Assembly (NCBI RefSeq): GCF_034092415.1
Contig: NZ_CP139304.1
Coordinates: 1,658,001 to 1,722,000 of the forward strand
Source of the DNA: Prochlorococcus sp. MIT 1341
GTDB taxonomy: Bacteria; Cyanobacteriota; Cyanobacteriia; PCC-6307; Cyanobiaceae
DNA: 64,000 nt
Direction of reading: 5' to 3'
The notes under the pieces: model-generated
Database searches by the model: none
What the model was told of the DNA's origin: nothing
Seen by the model: the letters and a program-made list of their open reading frames with translations, nothing else
Part shown: piece after piece, positions 44,739 through 55,031 of the stretch
How positions within the stretch are numbered: the first letter of the stretch is position 1
Layout: the number at the start of each line of letters is the position of its first letter
Made by a program: the position numbers and the translations under genes

Positions 44739-46448
44739 ATGCCTTATAAAATTTCTCGACGTGCATATGCTGAGACTTATGGTCCAACCAAAGGGGATCG
44801 ACTGAGATTAGCCGACACAGATCTAATCCTTGAGGTTGAAGAGGATTACACCCACTATGGGGATGAAGTTAAGTTTGGCGGGGGAAAAGTTATTAGAGAT
44901 GGCATGGGGCAATCTCAACAAACTAGAGATAATGAAGTAGTCGATACAGTAATAACTAATGCCTTGATTTTGGATTGGTGGGGAATTGTTAAAGCCGATG
45001 TAGGAATTAAAGATGGGAAAATTGTTGGCCTCGGGAAGGCTGGTAATCCAGACGTCCAGGAAGGAGTTTCAATTGTTATTGGTCCAAGTACTGAGGCGAT
45101 TGCAGGAGAAGGTTATATTTTGACGGCAGGGGGTGTTGATAGTCATATCCATTTTATTTGCCCACAACAGATAGAGACTGCTCTTTCGAGTGGTATTACA
45201 ACAATGATTGGAGGAGGTACCGGACCTGCCACAGGAACAAATGCCACCACGTGCACGCCTGGCTTGTTTCATATTCAGCGAATGCTCCAAGCGGCTGAAG
45301 GTTTACCGGTAAACCTTGGTTTTTTTGGAAAAGGAAATGCAAGCAGTCACCCTGCAATAGAAGAGCAAGTTTTGGCAGGTGCTTGTGGTTTGAAGCTCCA
45401 TGAGGATTGGGGTACTACACCTGCATCAATTGATTGCTGTTTACAAGTTGCTGACCAAATGGATGTTCAGGTTTGTATCCACACTGACACTCTTAATGAG
45501 GCAGGATTTGTTGAAGATACTATTAAGGCTATTAATGGCAGAACTATTCATACATTTCATACTGAAGGTGCAGGTGGTGGCCATGCTCCAGACATCATAA
45601 AAATTTGTGGAGAAGCTAATGTGCTTCCAAGTAGTACAAATCCCACAAGACCATACACCATTAATACTCTTGAAGAGCATTTAGATATGCTCATGGTTTG
45701 TCATCACTTGGATCCTAAGATTCAAGAGGATGTTGCCTTCGCTGAATCACGTATAAGGAGAGAAACGATTGCTGCTGAAGATATCCTCCATGATGTAGGA
45801 GCTTTTTCAATTATTGCAAGTGACTCTCAAGCAATGGGAAGGGTAGGAGAAGTAATTAGTAGAACTTTTCAGACAGCTCATAAAATGAAGGTTCAACGCG
45901 GACCTCTTCCAGAGGACATAGAACGTAATGACAACAATCGTTTAAAACGTTACATCGCGAAAGTGACAATTAACCCAGCAATTGCTCATGGAATGAGCAA
46001 TCATATTGGCTCAATAGAAGTAGGTAAGCTAGCAGATATAGTGCTTTGGAAACCAGGTTTCTTTGGGATAAAACCAGAACTGGTTTTAAAGGGAGGGAGC
46101 ATAGTTTGGGCACAGATGGGTGATGCCAATGCCTCAATTCCAACACCGCAACCTGTTCATGGAAGACCAATGTTTGCTTCCTTCGGAGCTGCTATTGCTC
46201 CCAGCTGCATTACATTTATAAGCAAAGTTGCCATGGATGCGGGAGTGCCGCAAAAACTTGGGTTGAGAAGGCATTGTTTGCCAGTTGAAAACACTAGGGA
46301 AATTTCTAAGAAAAATATGCGCTGCAATGATGCGCTGCCTTCTTTAAAAGTTGACCCGCAAACCTATCAAGTATTTGCTGATGGGGAATTACTTACTTGT
46401 GAGCCGGCAGCAGTCCTACCTCTTGCTCAACGATATTTATTACTTTGA
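44739..46448 (+). CDS. ureC: urease alpha (catalytic) subunit
   Basis: 569 residues, full length. Nickel ligands and catalytic residues are visible: HIHFICPQQ (two histidines), GLKLHEDWG (carbamylated lysine), [25 protein letters not shown], and MVCHHL with the flap histidine. It splits urea to ammonia and carbamate, then CO2. Ends the ureDABC set, seven bases after ureB. Confidence 0.97.
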   Translation: MPYKISRRAYAETYGPTKGDRLRLADTDLILEVEEDYTHYGDEVKFGGGKVIRDGMGQSQQTRDNEVVDTVITNALILDWWGIVKADVGIKDGKIVGLGKAGNPDVQEGVSIVIGPSTEAIAGEGYILTAGGVDSHIHFICPQQIETALSSGITTMIGGGTGPATGTNATTCTPGLFHIQRMLQAAEGLPVNLGFFGKGNASSHPAIEEQVLAGACGLKLHEDWGTTPASIDCCLQVADQMDVQVCIHTDTLNEAGFVEDTIKAINGRTIHTFHTEGAGGGHAPDIIKICGEANVLPSSTNPTRPYTINTLEEHLDMLMVCHHLDPKIQEDVAFAESRIRRETIAAEDILHDVGAFSIIASDSQAMGRVGEVISRTFQTAHKMKVQRGPLPEDIERNDNNRLKRYIAKVTINPAIAHGMSNHIGSIEVGKLADIVLWKPGFFGIKPELVLKGGSIVWAQMGDANASIPTPQPVHGRPMFASFGAAIAPSCITFISKVAMDAGVPQKLGLRRHCLPVENTREISKKNMRCNDALPSLKVDPQTYQVFADGELLTCEPAAVLPLAQRYLLL

Positions 46449-46518
46449 TAATAGTATCTTTCAAAAAGTCTTTAGAACAAGAAATAAACTGGTGAAATAT
46501 TTTCTTTTGGATGCTTAG

Positions 46519-47409
46519 TTAAGTTTTTGTAATTGATTTTTTTAGAACAGAAATATCCTTATCTTGGTGGCCTTCTTTTATTAGGGTTTCTTCTAATTCT
46601 TTTACTTTTGATGTTATTGGAAGATTTAAACCTAATTCTTCTGCTGTTCTTAATGCAATGGATAAATCTTTGTGGTGTAACTTTAATTTAAAGCCTAATG
46701 GATAATCATCTTTGAGCATTGATTGGGAACGATGCGAGAGTGCCCAAGAGCTAGCAGCCCCTTTTTGAAGCGCCTTGATGACTATATCCATTGGCAGTTT
46801 TAATTCTTGTCCTAAGGCAATTGCTTCTGCAACTGCCACATAACTTCCAGCAACGAGGATCTGGTTAATAGCTTTTACCTCTTGACCTTTGCCAACCTGT
46901 CCAAAAGGGTAGACAGAACTTGCTATGGCTTTAAAAATTGAACCTACATCCTTGAATGATTCATTTTCAGCGCCTAGGAAAATAGTTAGGCTACCTGCTT
47001 TAGCCCCTTCTGTTCCTCCCGTTACTGGAGCATCAATATAGGAAATCTCTTTAGGGGCAAGTTTGGCTGCAAATAATCTCGCCTTTTCAGGACTGATTGT
47101 GGAAAAATCAATTACAACTTGTCCTGGCCTAAGGCTACTTTCAGCCCCTTCAGGACCAAACAAAACTTCCTCTACTGCATCCTCATCACTCACACAAATC
47201 AGAAAAAAATCACCTCCTTCAGCTGCACTTTTTGGTGAAGAACAACGCTTTGCTCCATCTAATTCTTGACTTCTTTCTGCTGTTCGACTCCTTGTATGAA
47301 CCTTTAAAGGAAAACCGGCTCGAAGTAGGTTTGCTGCTATTGGCAGGCCTATCGCCCCTAGGCCAACAAAGCCTAAGCAGGGCTTTGTATTTAGATTTTT
47401 CAAAGTCAT
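46519..47409 (-). CDS. beta-hydroxyacid dehydrogenase family (3-hydroxyisobutyrate type)
   Basis: 296 residues. N-terminal GFVGLGAIGLPIAANLL is the NAD(P)-binding fingerprint, DAPVTGGTEGAKAGSLTI the substrate-binding block, and GKGQEVKAINQ carries the catalytic lysine, as in GarR/MmsB-type enzymes. It likely interconverts a beta-hydroxyacid and its semialdehyde. Its start overlaps the 2H phosphoesterase by 4 bp. Substrate not predictable. Confidence 0.85.
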   Translation of the reverse strand: MTLKNLNTKPCLGFVGLGAIGLPIAANLLRAGFPLKVHTRSRTAERSQELDGAKRCSSPKSAAEGGDFFLICVSDEDAVEEVLFGPEGAESSLRPGQVVIDFSTISPEKARLFAAKLAPKEISYIDAPVTGGTEGAKAGSLTIFLGAENESFKDVGSIFKAIASSVYPFGQVGKGQEVKAINQILVAGSYVAVAEAIALGQELKLPMDIVIKALQKGAASSWALSHRSQSMLKDDYPLGFKLKLHHKDLSIALRTAEELGLNLPITSKVKELEETLIKEGHQDKDISVLKKSITKT

Positions 47410-47954
47410 TTCAAGCTTTGAGCTTTCTCTATATTATGAAGGCCTAAGGGATAGCTCCTTGATATTTTTGCAAGGCATGTGATTTCATCAAAATCAACAA
47501 TAGAAATTTTATTTACTGTTAGAGAACATATTAATTTTGGTAGAGAAGGAATGAGGCCCACTTTACTTTTAGCTTCATGGTACCCATAGACTAAACTTAT
47601 ATGCGGCGAGAAGATTTTAGTTGAATCTAAATGATTAATTCTCAAGATTTCTTCTCTAAAGGAATCTAATTTATTTGACCTGGCTAAGGAAATAAAAAAT
47701 GATTCAAAGAATTTTTTTTTATGTTCATATTTAATGGCATCTACCTTAAAGGGTGATTGGTTGCTGCAGAATTTATGTATTTTTTGGAGTGCAGATTGTT
47801 CTAACTTAACGAAAGGACCTGCTAGGGTTATATGTATTGGAAAAGATACGCTTCTTAGTTTGGTTTTTACTTTATCTTGAATCTCTTCCAGGTGTTTTTG
47901 ATCTAGTTCGCTGAATTGAGCCCAAACCCAAAAAGCTTTGGTTATTCTTTCCAT
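47406..47954 (-). CDS. 2H phosphoesterase (2'-5' RNA ligase/cyclic phosphodiesterase type)
   Basis: 182 residues with the two HxT/S motifs of the 2H superfamily: FPIHITLAGPF at about residue 41 and SPHISLVYG near residue 119. These enzymes open cyclic phosphodiesters in RNA or nucleotides. Here the role is unknown. Coupled by overlap to the following dehydrogenase gene. Confidence 0.75.
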   Translation of the reverse strand: MERITKAFWVWAQFSELDQKHLEEIQDKVKTKLRSVSFPIHITLAGPFVKLEQSALQKIHKFCSNQSPFKVDAIKYEHKKKFFESFFISLARSNKLDSFREEILRINHLDSTKIFSPHISLVYGYHEAKSKVGLIPSLPKLICSLTVNKISIVDFDEITCLAKISRSYPLGLHNIEKAQSLK

Positions 47955-48004
47955 GGTTTTTATTTATATTAGAATTTTGAAGAAAGATTTCTGGGATTCT
48001 TTAT

Positions 48005-49006
48005 TTAGCATCTGTTGTAGGTTTCGTCCATTTGTTTTAATGATTGCAGTTCAGTACAAGAAGCTTCATAAGAAAGTCCCCCTAAACCATCGCATTCTGC
48101 ATAAAACCATTTCGGAGACTGGCAATTATCAACGACAAGTGCACCCTCTTCTCCTATAAATCCGCCTGAGCATAATATTTTATTGTCGAAATCGTTTTGG
48201 CCAAAATTTGAGTAACTGGAAGTTGCCAATGTACCTATGATGTAACTAATCAACTCTTTACCAATATCAACTCGTTGTAGGTCTATATATTTGTTGGCTT
48301 TTATTTTTTTCAGAGCCCCAGATTTTAGAAGTGAGTGACCAATTAGAAATATTTTAAAATTCTTATGAATTAAAGGTAGAAAGTCAGATATATCTTCTGA
48401 TATATCACTACAGGAAATGATCACTCCTTGAGTATTTATAAAAGTATGCTCAATATGACGTACTAAATCTGGCGATACAATCGTATGTGCTGGCTTAGTA
48501 AGAATTATGGAATTTACAACTGCAATAGCCTTATTAATATCTCGATTAAAGCATTTTATTTTAACGCCAGATTCCGTAAGGGCCTTTATGAGTTTTGATC
48601 CAATATTACCCGTACCGATTAAACCTAACTTTAAACCGGAAATATCCATATACTGCCTAGTTAGTTCTTTCCAGGTTGCACTTACTGTTAGATCATTTAA
48701 CTTTATAGGATAGAGAGCCAACTTATCTTGAAGGCCCGTTTCATTTATAGACAATCTAATACTTTTGAAGAGATTATTTAGTTGGTCAGCCTTATTTGTA
48801 ATGTTAAGAGGTTGCTTCTTTTCTAGATCTACAAATAAATGAGAGCTCGTTTCCGAGACTAACCTTACAAAATCAGCGTAATCAATTTTTTCTGAGCAAA
48901 GGAGCGAAACAATTTGATAATCTCCAATCTCTCGAACAGCTGTTGTTTTTATTCGATCTTCAAAAATCCTCCCTACAGAATTTGATAACACAATGATTCT
49001 CTCCAT
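48005..49006 (-). CDS. Rossmann-fold protein with NAD(P)-binding motif, unknown
   Basis: 333 residues. The middle (about 125-145) holds GLKLGLIGTGNIGSKLIKAL, a GxGxxG nucleotide-binding motif as in D-2-hydroxyacid or related dehydrogenases. The N-terminal 120 residues (starting ERIIVLSNSVGRIFEDRI) match nothing I know, and the C-terminus has cysteines (CSGGFIGEEGA, CDGLGG, CTELQ). It ends eight bases from the FAD-NeuB fusion on the minus strand, so it is probably part of the same surface-sugar pathway. Confidence 0.55.
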   Translation of the reverse strand: MERIIVLSNSVGRIFEDRIKTTAVREIGDYQIVSLLCSEKIDYADFVRLVSETSSHLFVDLEKKQPLNITNKADQLNNLFKSIRLSINETGLQDKLALYPIKLNDLTVSATWKELTRQYMDISGLKLGLIGTGNIGSKLIKALTESGVKIKCFNRDINKAIAVVNSIILTKPAHTIVSPDLVRHIEHTFINTQGVIISCSDISEDISDFLPLIHKNFKIFLIGHSLLKSGALKKIKANKYIDLQRVDIGKELISYIIGTLATSSYSNFGQNDFDNKILCSGGFIGEEGALVVDNCQSPKWFYAECDGLGGLSYEASCTELQSLKQMDETYNRC

Positions 49007-49014
49007 ATTTATAA

Positions 49015-51483
49015 TTAATCCAGGATTTCTATATCATCTATGCTAACAGGCTGATTCTTACTTACAACCTTTTTTATCCTTAGTGCGCACCTCGGTAAAA
49101 TGGCATGGAAATCACTATATCCCTCAGGTGGTGCAAGTGCAATTAGGTCGTCAGTGTGAATCAGATCACCAACTTTTAGATTGTGTGGGAACCTAAGAGA
49201 TTTTTTTTGCATTGCAAATGTTATTTGCTCACTTGGGTGAATAACCTTTCTTTTTTTAGAAGTTGATTTTGAGACTAGATGTAATTGCTTAGAAAGCTCT
49301 AATGTTTCTTTCGGTCCAATTGACATTTTATTGTCCGGACCTGGCAGATGTTTGTTAGTTGTAAAGTGTCTTTCTATATAGGCTGCGCCTGCAGCCGTAG
49401 CTAAAAGACTTGTTAAAATACCTTCAGTATGGTCAGAATAGCCTATACAACAATCTGTAATTTCTCTAAGATAACTAATCTCTCCTAAATCTATATCTTC
49501 AAGCCTGGCTGGATAAGAGCTTCTACAACTCATTAGCATGACTTCTGTTTGTTTTGAATACCTTGATATTGATCTTTTGACTTCTTCTATATCACTCATT
49601 CCTGTTGAAATGATTACCGTTTCGAAACCCAGCGAATTAATTGCCTTGTGCAGCTTAAGGTTATTGCAATCCATTGAAGCAATTTTAACTATTTTTTGAC
49701 CAATGCTTCTTATGTAAGAAGCAGATTTAATATCAAAAACTGTAAAAAATACTGGCAAGTTAATTTCTTTACCATGGTCAATCAAATCTAAACATGAATT
49801 TTCATTTAATCTTGCTCTTTCAAAAATATCATTTAGAGACATTTCAGTTCCATCTGCTGTTTCATGTAAGTATTCAGTTAGTGAGTTTTTTTCAACTCTC
49901 GCATCTTTTTGATAGTACTGGAATTTTGCAAAGTCAGCTCCTGACTCCTTCGCTGCTTCCATCATTGCCTTTGCAAGGCTTATATCCCCATTGTGATTGA
50001 TACCAATTTCTGCAATTAACGGAACTCTAGAACCTGAGATATGATGAAGGCTTGATAAAGTAATGTACTCAGAGTTAGAATCCTTTGATTCATTCTGCTT
50101 GGTTGGTGATAAATGAACTAATGAATTACTTTTTTTACTGATTGAAGTTATTAACGGAACACTATAAATGTTTTCTTTTGTTATTTTTTTGAGCAAGCTA
50201 TTAATTAAACCTTTACTCTTTCTAAAAATTATTTGCATATCTGAATAATGAAACTCTCCACCCGTACCAATCACATGTAAGTTTTCAAAATAGGCAACTC
50301 GAGAATTGTATTTTGCTAAATTTGCTCTAAACTTAGTATCTTGAATTGGATAAACACATCTTTCAATATTCTCAGTACTAAATTCAGAGATATAGCCTGT
50401 AGAGTTAAAATCTTTCTGTCTAGATAGCCAGTCAAGAATCTCATCGAAGCTCTCTTCTGAAGAAGGTATATTTCCTTTGCTTGCAAATGTGTTCTCTACA
50501 CATAAAAAGGCAAAACCCTCTGGGCCAAGGTGTTTTGAAAAAGTAGTTGGTTCAGTGATCCGATTAAATGAAAGGCTTTTATCACTACAATATACCCAAT
50601 TAAAATCTTTTGGTAGGATTCGATTATTCTTAAAGAATAGATATCTTGATCTAACACCTCTAAATTCTAAGTCTAATTCTTGACCTATAAATCGAGCTAG
50701 TGTTGTTGCTGGGATTGTTGAGACAACAATATCTCCAGGTGAAATTTCTATTTTTTCCTCTTTGTTGAAAACTAAAGACCTTATTTTATCTTCAGAATAA
50801 TTGACCTTGCTAAGCTTTTTATTCATTTTTAATTTAAAATCCTCAGATTTTCTGAGGATTTCAACTATTCTATGATAAAAACAACCGGTACCAAGCTTCC
50901 CAACCTTTACGAAAGGTTTTGTATAAAATGGTCCGCTACTCTCTCTTAATTCTATTCTTTGAGGCGCCCAATCTGCTAACATTTTATCAGTTTTAATACC
51001 CCAAACCTTTTGGGGATAATCTGTAAAGAATAGTTTGCTTAAAGTCTTTCCTACTTTTCCTTCCATAAACTCTTTGAAACTAGATGAGGATCTAGATTTA
51101 TCTTTTTCTTTTATAGATTTGTATTCTTCTAATATCTGATTCAAAATACTTTTAGGTAGATTATTTCTAAGCGTTTCAAATGATATGGGATAGTCGAAAA
51201 GTTTATTTGGGTATTCTTTTATGATATTACAAGAAGTGTAATTACCAGGTATTAATAGATCATCTCCTATGCTCCCCCAGTCCTTTGCGATTTCTTTATC
51301 TGATGTATGAAAGATATGTGGGCCTGTATCTAGTATGAAACCTTTATGCTCCCATGATCTGGCCATCCCACCTATTTTGTCGGTCATTTCATAGATAGTG
51401 ATTTCTTTTATGCCAGAAATTTGTGCATAATATGCTAATGATATTCCTGCTGGACCAGCACCAATAATATGAATAGCTCCCAT
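49015..51483 (-). CDS. fusion of FAD-dependent amine oxidoreductase-like domain with NeuB-type nonulosonate synthase
   Basis: 822 residues. N-terminal part (1 to about 440): IIGAGPAGISLAYYA, EMTDKIGGMARSW, ILDTGPHIFHT and PQKVWGIKTDKMLADWAPQR match COG1232 flavoproteins (protoporphyrinogen-oxidase or UGM-like). After a polar linker (about 440-475) the rest is a sialic/legionaminic/pseudaminic acid synthase: AEIGINHNGDISLAKAMMEA, SGADFAKFQYY, KIASMDCNN, ISTGMS, CIGYSDHTEG, and a C-terminal SAF-like domain (LRFPHNLKVGDLIHTDDL). NeuB joins phosphoenolpyruvate to an N-acetyl-hexosamine. The frame is continuous, with no stop or frameshift. No cytidylyltransferase is adjacent. Confidence 0.85.
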   Translation of the reverse strand: MGAIHIIGAGPAGISLAYYAQISGIKEITIYEMTDKIGGMARSWEHKGFILDTGPHIFHTSDKEIAKDWGSIGDDLLIPGNYTSCNIIKEYPNKLFDYPISFETLRNNLPKSILNQILEEYKSIKEKDKSRSSSSFKEFMEGKVGKTLSKLFFTDYPQKVWGIKTDKMLADWAPQRIELRESSGPFYTKPFVKVGKLGTGCFYHRIVEILRKSEDFKLKMNKKLSKVNYSEDKIRSLVFNKEEKIEISPGDIVVSTIPATTLARFIGQELDLEFRGVRSRYLFFKNNRILPKDFNWVYCSDKSLSFNRITEPTTFSKHLGPEGFAFLCVENTFASKGNIPSSEESFDEILDWLSRQKDFNSTGYISEFSTENIERCVYPIQDTKFRANLAKYNSRVAYFENLHVIGTGGEFHYSDMQIIFRKSKGLINSLLKKITKENIYSVPLITSISKKSNSLVHLSPTKQNESKDSNSEYITLSSLHHISGSRVPLIAEIGINHNGDISLAKAMMEAAKESGADFAKFQYYQKDARVEKNSLTEYLHETADGTEMSLNDIFERARLNENSCLDLIDHGKEINLPVFFTVFDIKSASYIRSIGQKIVKIASMDCNNLKLHKAINSLGFETVIISTGMSDIEEVKRSISRYSKQTEVMLMSCRSSYPARLEDIDLGEISYLREITDCCIGYSDHTEGILTSLLATAAGAAYIERHFTTNKHLPGPDNKMSIGPKETLELSKQLHLVSKSTSKKRKVIHPSEQITFAMQKKSLRFPHNLKVGDLIHTDDLIALAPPEGYSDFHAILPRCALRIKKVVSKNQPVSIDDIEILD

Positions 51484-51661
51484 AGAAATTACTTAATGTG
51501 AATTAATGGTCAAATTACTAAGAAGAAGCTTCGTCATGCTGTGTCATAACCACGCATTTATCATTAGACAATACTCGGCTTAACTCTACATGAGCTATTA
51601 ATGTTACTAATTTAAAAAAAAATATAATTCTAATTTCACAAATTGTTGAATCTAATTCTAA

Positions 51662-53473
51662 TCATTCGGCTTTTAACATATTTGACTTACTATAATCACC
51701 AATAAGATTAGTTAATCTGACTACCATATTCCTATCTTGATTAGCATATTTTGAGCAAAATAAGCTTCTAATTTCTTGGGTTTTTCTATTTAGCCACCAA
51801 GTATTAACATCATTCCAAAACCTTTTAAGATGATTGGCAGCATCTGTAGGGTCATCAAAGAAAATATTTACTTCTTTAAGTAATTTAAAGTCCATAATTG
51901 CATCCTCCCTGATTTCCCAGTGCTTTGGGTCCCAAAATATTATTGTTGGTATGTTTAATGCTAATGATTCCAAAAAAGTTGTACAATTATATGTGCTTAT
52001 GTAAATACGTGTATCTTTTAGAAGTTCTTTTATCTGCACTTCTCCTGAATTTATATATATATTTTTGTACCTATCCTTCCATCTTTCATATTGACATAAT
52101 CTGAAGTCACATCTTCCCAGCCTAACAATTAATTTATCCTGTATTACCTTTGGTAGAGTATCTACAAATTTAAATTGATTGTTTAGGTATTCCTCCCATT
52201 GACCAGAACCTATTGTACTACTAAACATTGCAAAACTATACCTAGAATAACTCCATTGAACTAATAGGACATTTTTTCTTCTTTTAGATTCATTTTCTCT
52301 TCTTACTTTAGAAGGTAATGACCGTAACATACCTATTGAAATACATTTAGAAGAATCACCAGGTGTATTCCAGCCCCATGTTAGAAAATTGTTTGAAATT
52401 TTTTGAGCATGATCCTCTTCAAATACCCACTTGCAAATTCCATAGGAGCCTCCATGCTGGCCTATGAATAGAGGAATTCCTCTTTCAACTTGACTTGCTG
52501 TCCATGCTTTAAAGAAGTCATCATTGAAGAAAGCTCCACCTGTAAAAATAGACTTAGGATTTTTAGGCCATAGTGAATTTGCGGTTAAATTTACAAGGCT
52601 TTTGTAACCTTCTAAATATATCCTAGGCATAAACCTAGGTAAAAATGTTTTTAGTAGCTCTATGAACTCTGTGCATTCTTTATGATCTTGCGTAATAGTG
52701 ACAACCCAACTTCTAGCTTTTTTGGAAAATTGGTTCCCTTTTATTTCTGGCCTTTCCCATGATATCGGCCTGTTCCTAAGACGAAGATGAAGCTCAACTA
52801 GCTTGAATAAATCCATGTAGGTATCAATAATCAGATGTGAGTCTTTACGATTCAACCTCATCAATAAATTTTTTATAAATGTCTTCAACTTATTTTTTCT
52901 CGATTCAAAGATTAATTCATTCTCCAATTTTTCGTCACAATCAGCCTCCGCTTCTATTTCCCCTACATAACATATTTCTTTTCCCATAAATTTAATAATC
53001 TCCCCACACATCATTTCGTTCCACTTGTCACCTACTATCAGACTGTGGAACTCTTGGTAGTCATTAGCAGCAAGATCTTCTTCGGAAACTTGAATTATAT
53101 TGGTTTTATTTATTTCATGCTTTTTAAATGCTTCCTTAAGCATGAACCATCTGTCATATAGAATATAAATGAACATTCCAAGCCAAGGACCTATAAGTAT
53201 TCGCCAATATCTAACAGAATAATTTGTATTATGCTTTTTATTTAAAATTAACGCTAATTCCTCTAAAACTGATTCATACAGAATTAATAGTGATTTGTAA
53301 TCTTTAAATAATTTCTCTCGATCGTCCCAATGATATTTTAAGGTTGTGTGTTCTAGATTTTCCCATTTTTTTCTTCTTGAGTATATTTTACACCATTCAC
53401 CTAGAAATAATACACTTGCCTTTTCTTTTGGCCATGTTTTTTCGACCCCACTTGTGACTAAAACTTTTTCCAT
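51662..53473 (-). CDS. LIC12162-family putative surface-glycan transferase
   Basis: 603 residues. It opens with VLVTSGVEKTWPKEKASVLF then LGEWCKIYSRR, which matches the start of the LIC12162 putative transferase family (TIGR04331). QHGGSYGICKW and IYISTYNCTTFLESLA are further likely landmarks, the latter like a nucleotide-sugar donor pocket. Family members occur in surface-glycan loci. It is 178 bases upstream of the FAD-NeuB gene and in the same direction, so it may transfer the nonulosonate. That role is inferred. Confidence 0.7.
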   Translation of the reverse strand: MEKVLVTSGVEKTWPKEKASVLFLGEWCKIYSRRKKWENLEHTTLKYHWDDREKLFKDYKSLLILYESVLEELALILNKKHNTNYSVRYWRILIGPWLGMFIYILYDRWFMLKEAFKKHEINKTNIIQVSEEDLAANDYQEFHSLIVGDKWNEMMCGEIIKFMGKEICYVGEIEAEADCDEKLENELIFESRKNKLKTFIKNLLMRLNRKDSHLIIDTYMDLFKLVELHLRLRNRPISWERPEIKGNQFSKKARSWVVTITQDHKECTEFIELLKTFLPRFMPRIYLEGYKSLVNLTANSLWPKNPKSIFTGGAFFNDDFFKAWTASQVERGIPLFIGQHGGSYGICKWVFEEDHAQKISNNFLTWGWNTPGDSSKCISIGMLRSLPSKVRRENESKRRKNVLLVQWSYSRYSFAMFSSTIGSGQWEEYLNNQFKFVDTLPKVIQDKLIVRLGRCDFRLCQYERWKDRYKNIYINSGEVQIKELLKDTRIYISTYNCTTFLESLALNIPTIIFWDPKHWEIREDAIMDFKLLKEVNIFFDDPTDAANHLKRFWNDVNTWWLNRKTQEIRSLFCSKYANQDRNMVVRLTNLIGDYSKSNMLKAE

Positions 53474-53669
53474 GCTCTACCAACTATATTCTAACCATCA
53501 TAAACTATAAACTCATTTTACGATTTACACGAATTACCTTCATCCTTTTGCACTCTTCATTATTCCAACACCTCTAATCCATAAATACTAGTTGAAAAAA
53601 ATTATTTCTAACAGACAACGACATTGTCTTATTGATACTAATTTTATTTTTTGAACTAAAATGTTATTT

Positions 53670-54167
53670 TCAGCCTATGACCCAGTAGCCTATCCAATCA
53701 GGTTGCATGTTAACAGATCTATTCTGAGGATCTTTCTCTAACACTACTGTGTAATTCTTTACTCTGTCAATCTTATATAGATTGTCTTTGTGAACCTGCT
53801 TCATTGGTTCGGTCCATTTCTTTTGAGCTTTGTTCTTTGCTTTTTTCGCTGAATCTGCTACTACGATTTCTAAATGATGCTTTTCAAGCATTTCACTTTC
53901 TTTATATCCTCCAAGATTTACAAGCCAGAGTTCATTGGCTTTCCCTGTAGCCTTTGTGGCTTTCTCAACGAGCTTGACCCTGTAACCATCTACAAATTTT
54001 ATTAACTTGAAGCTATCTATATGTAGGCCTCTTGATACACCTATCCATTCCGATTTCAACTCAGGAAAAGTTGATTCGAAAGTGTCACCAACGACCCATC
54101 GTATGTCATGCATCTCTATGTTCCCTCCCTTCACCCTTCCACCAAGTACTACAATGTATAGGTTCAT
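53670..54167 (-). CDS. DUF1543 protein
   Basis: 165 residues. The N-terminus YIVVLGGRVKGGNIEMHDI then VVGDTFES matches DUF1543, in which a GGRxxGxNIExHD stretch is conserved. Some related proteins carry two such halves. Soluble; function not known. Confidence 0.75.
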   Translation of the reverse strand: MNLYIVVLGGRVKGGNIEMHDIRWVVGDTFESTFPELKSEWIGVSRGLHIDSFKLIKFVDGYRVKLVEKATKATGKANELWLVNLGGYKESEMLEKHHLEIVVADSAKKAKNKAQKKWTEPMKQVHKDNLYKIDRVKNYTVVLEKDPQNRSVNMQPDWIGYWVIG

Positions 54168-54350
54168 TTATTGAGAACTTAAACGGTAATCCAATTTACA
54201 ATTAATGTCAACAATAAGGAATAGTGAAAGCCAGTTAATTCTTATTTTTGATTTATTTGGTCATATGTGGCTTAATTAACCCAGCTGTTGTATCTAATCT
54301 TTTCAATTAATAATGATTTTCATGAATATAGATTTGACTCCTGTTGTTTT

Positions 54351-54506
54351 TTATTTCCATCTTATTCGTTCAGGTCTGTTTTTCTCAATTCTTTTTAGGA
54401 TCATAACCAAACCTGCAATGGCTAATGGACCGATTATTAAAGAAACAGCAATAAAGGTTTTTATTGCTGGGTCTAATCCAACGTGATAGTTATTTAGTGT
54501 GTCCAT
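54351..54506 (-). CDS. 51-residue single-span membrane protein
   Basis: Internal ATG preferred to an upstream one (54542) because residues then start with DTLNNYHVGLDPAIKT before one helix (FIAVSLIIGPLAIAGLVMIL) and a basic end (KRIEKNRPERIRWK). Reads as a real small membrane protein. Confidence 0.5.
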   Translation of the reverse strand: MDTLNNYHVGLDPAIKTFIAVSLIIGPLAIAGLVMILKRIEKNRPERIRWK

Positions 54507-54588
54507 GATTTGTTTTTGATTATAGAGCAGAAATGTTTGCAACTATTCGCTAATTCCCTCCACATCTATATTTAATGGGATGTATGTG

Positions 54589-55029
54589 TTATTGGGGTAC
54601 CCTGTGAGTTGCACAAGGCATCCATAAAGTACCCATTTTGTGCACACCTAAACATCCTAGTTTTTTCGCTTCAGCTTCAGCTTGAGATCTAGAGGGATAA
54701 GCATAGATGTTCTTAGATGATGAATTTGATTCATCGAATGTTTTTTGAAGGGCTGCTCCTTCAGGGCTCCATACCTTAAGACCCATAGTAGTAATTCCTG
54801 CAGAAAATATTCCCATGCCCACTATAGAAGCGTTCATTACACCCATTGCGACTACCCCAATAGATACAACTCCCATTGGAACTATTCCAATAGTGACTAT
54901 ACCCATTGGCACAATACCAATAGAAACTATCCCGAGTGGTGCTATACCAATAGCAATTTTTTTGGGCTTACTTCCGCAATGCTCGGTGCTTTCTGACCGT
55001 TGTTGCTTGGAGGTATTTAGATTCGACAT
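54589..55029 (-). CDS. GIV-repeat protein with C-terminal DUF3721 domain
   Basis: 146 residues. Positions about 25-85 are ten-residue repeats of the form G-I-V-P/S-I/M-G-I-V (IGIVPMGIVTIGIVPMG), hydrophobic and regularly spaced, perhaps a beta-roll or membrane-inserting stack. The C-terminal 40 residues (PSRSQAEAEAKKLGCLGVHK, then MGTLWMPC) match DUF3721, with the cysteine and H-K-M-G pattern. It lies two bases after the DUF3721 lipoprotein-like gene, so the pair is an operon. Function unknown. Confidence 0.72.
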   Translation of the reverse strand: MSNLNTSKQQRSESTEHCGSKPKKIAIGIAPLGIVSIGIVPMGIVTIGIVPMGVVSIGVVAMGVMNASIVGMGIFSAGITTMGLKVWSPEGAALQKTFDESNSSSKNIYAYPSRSQAEAEAKKLGCLGVHKMGTLWMPCATHRVPQ

Positions 55030-55031
55030 TT

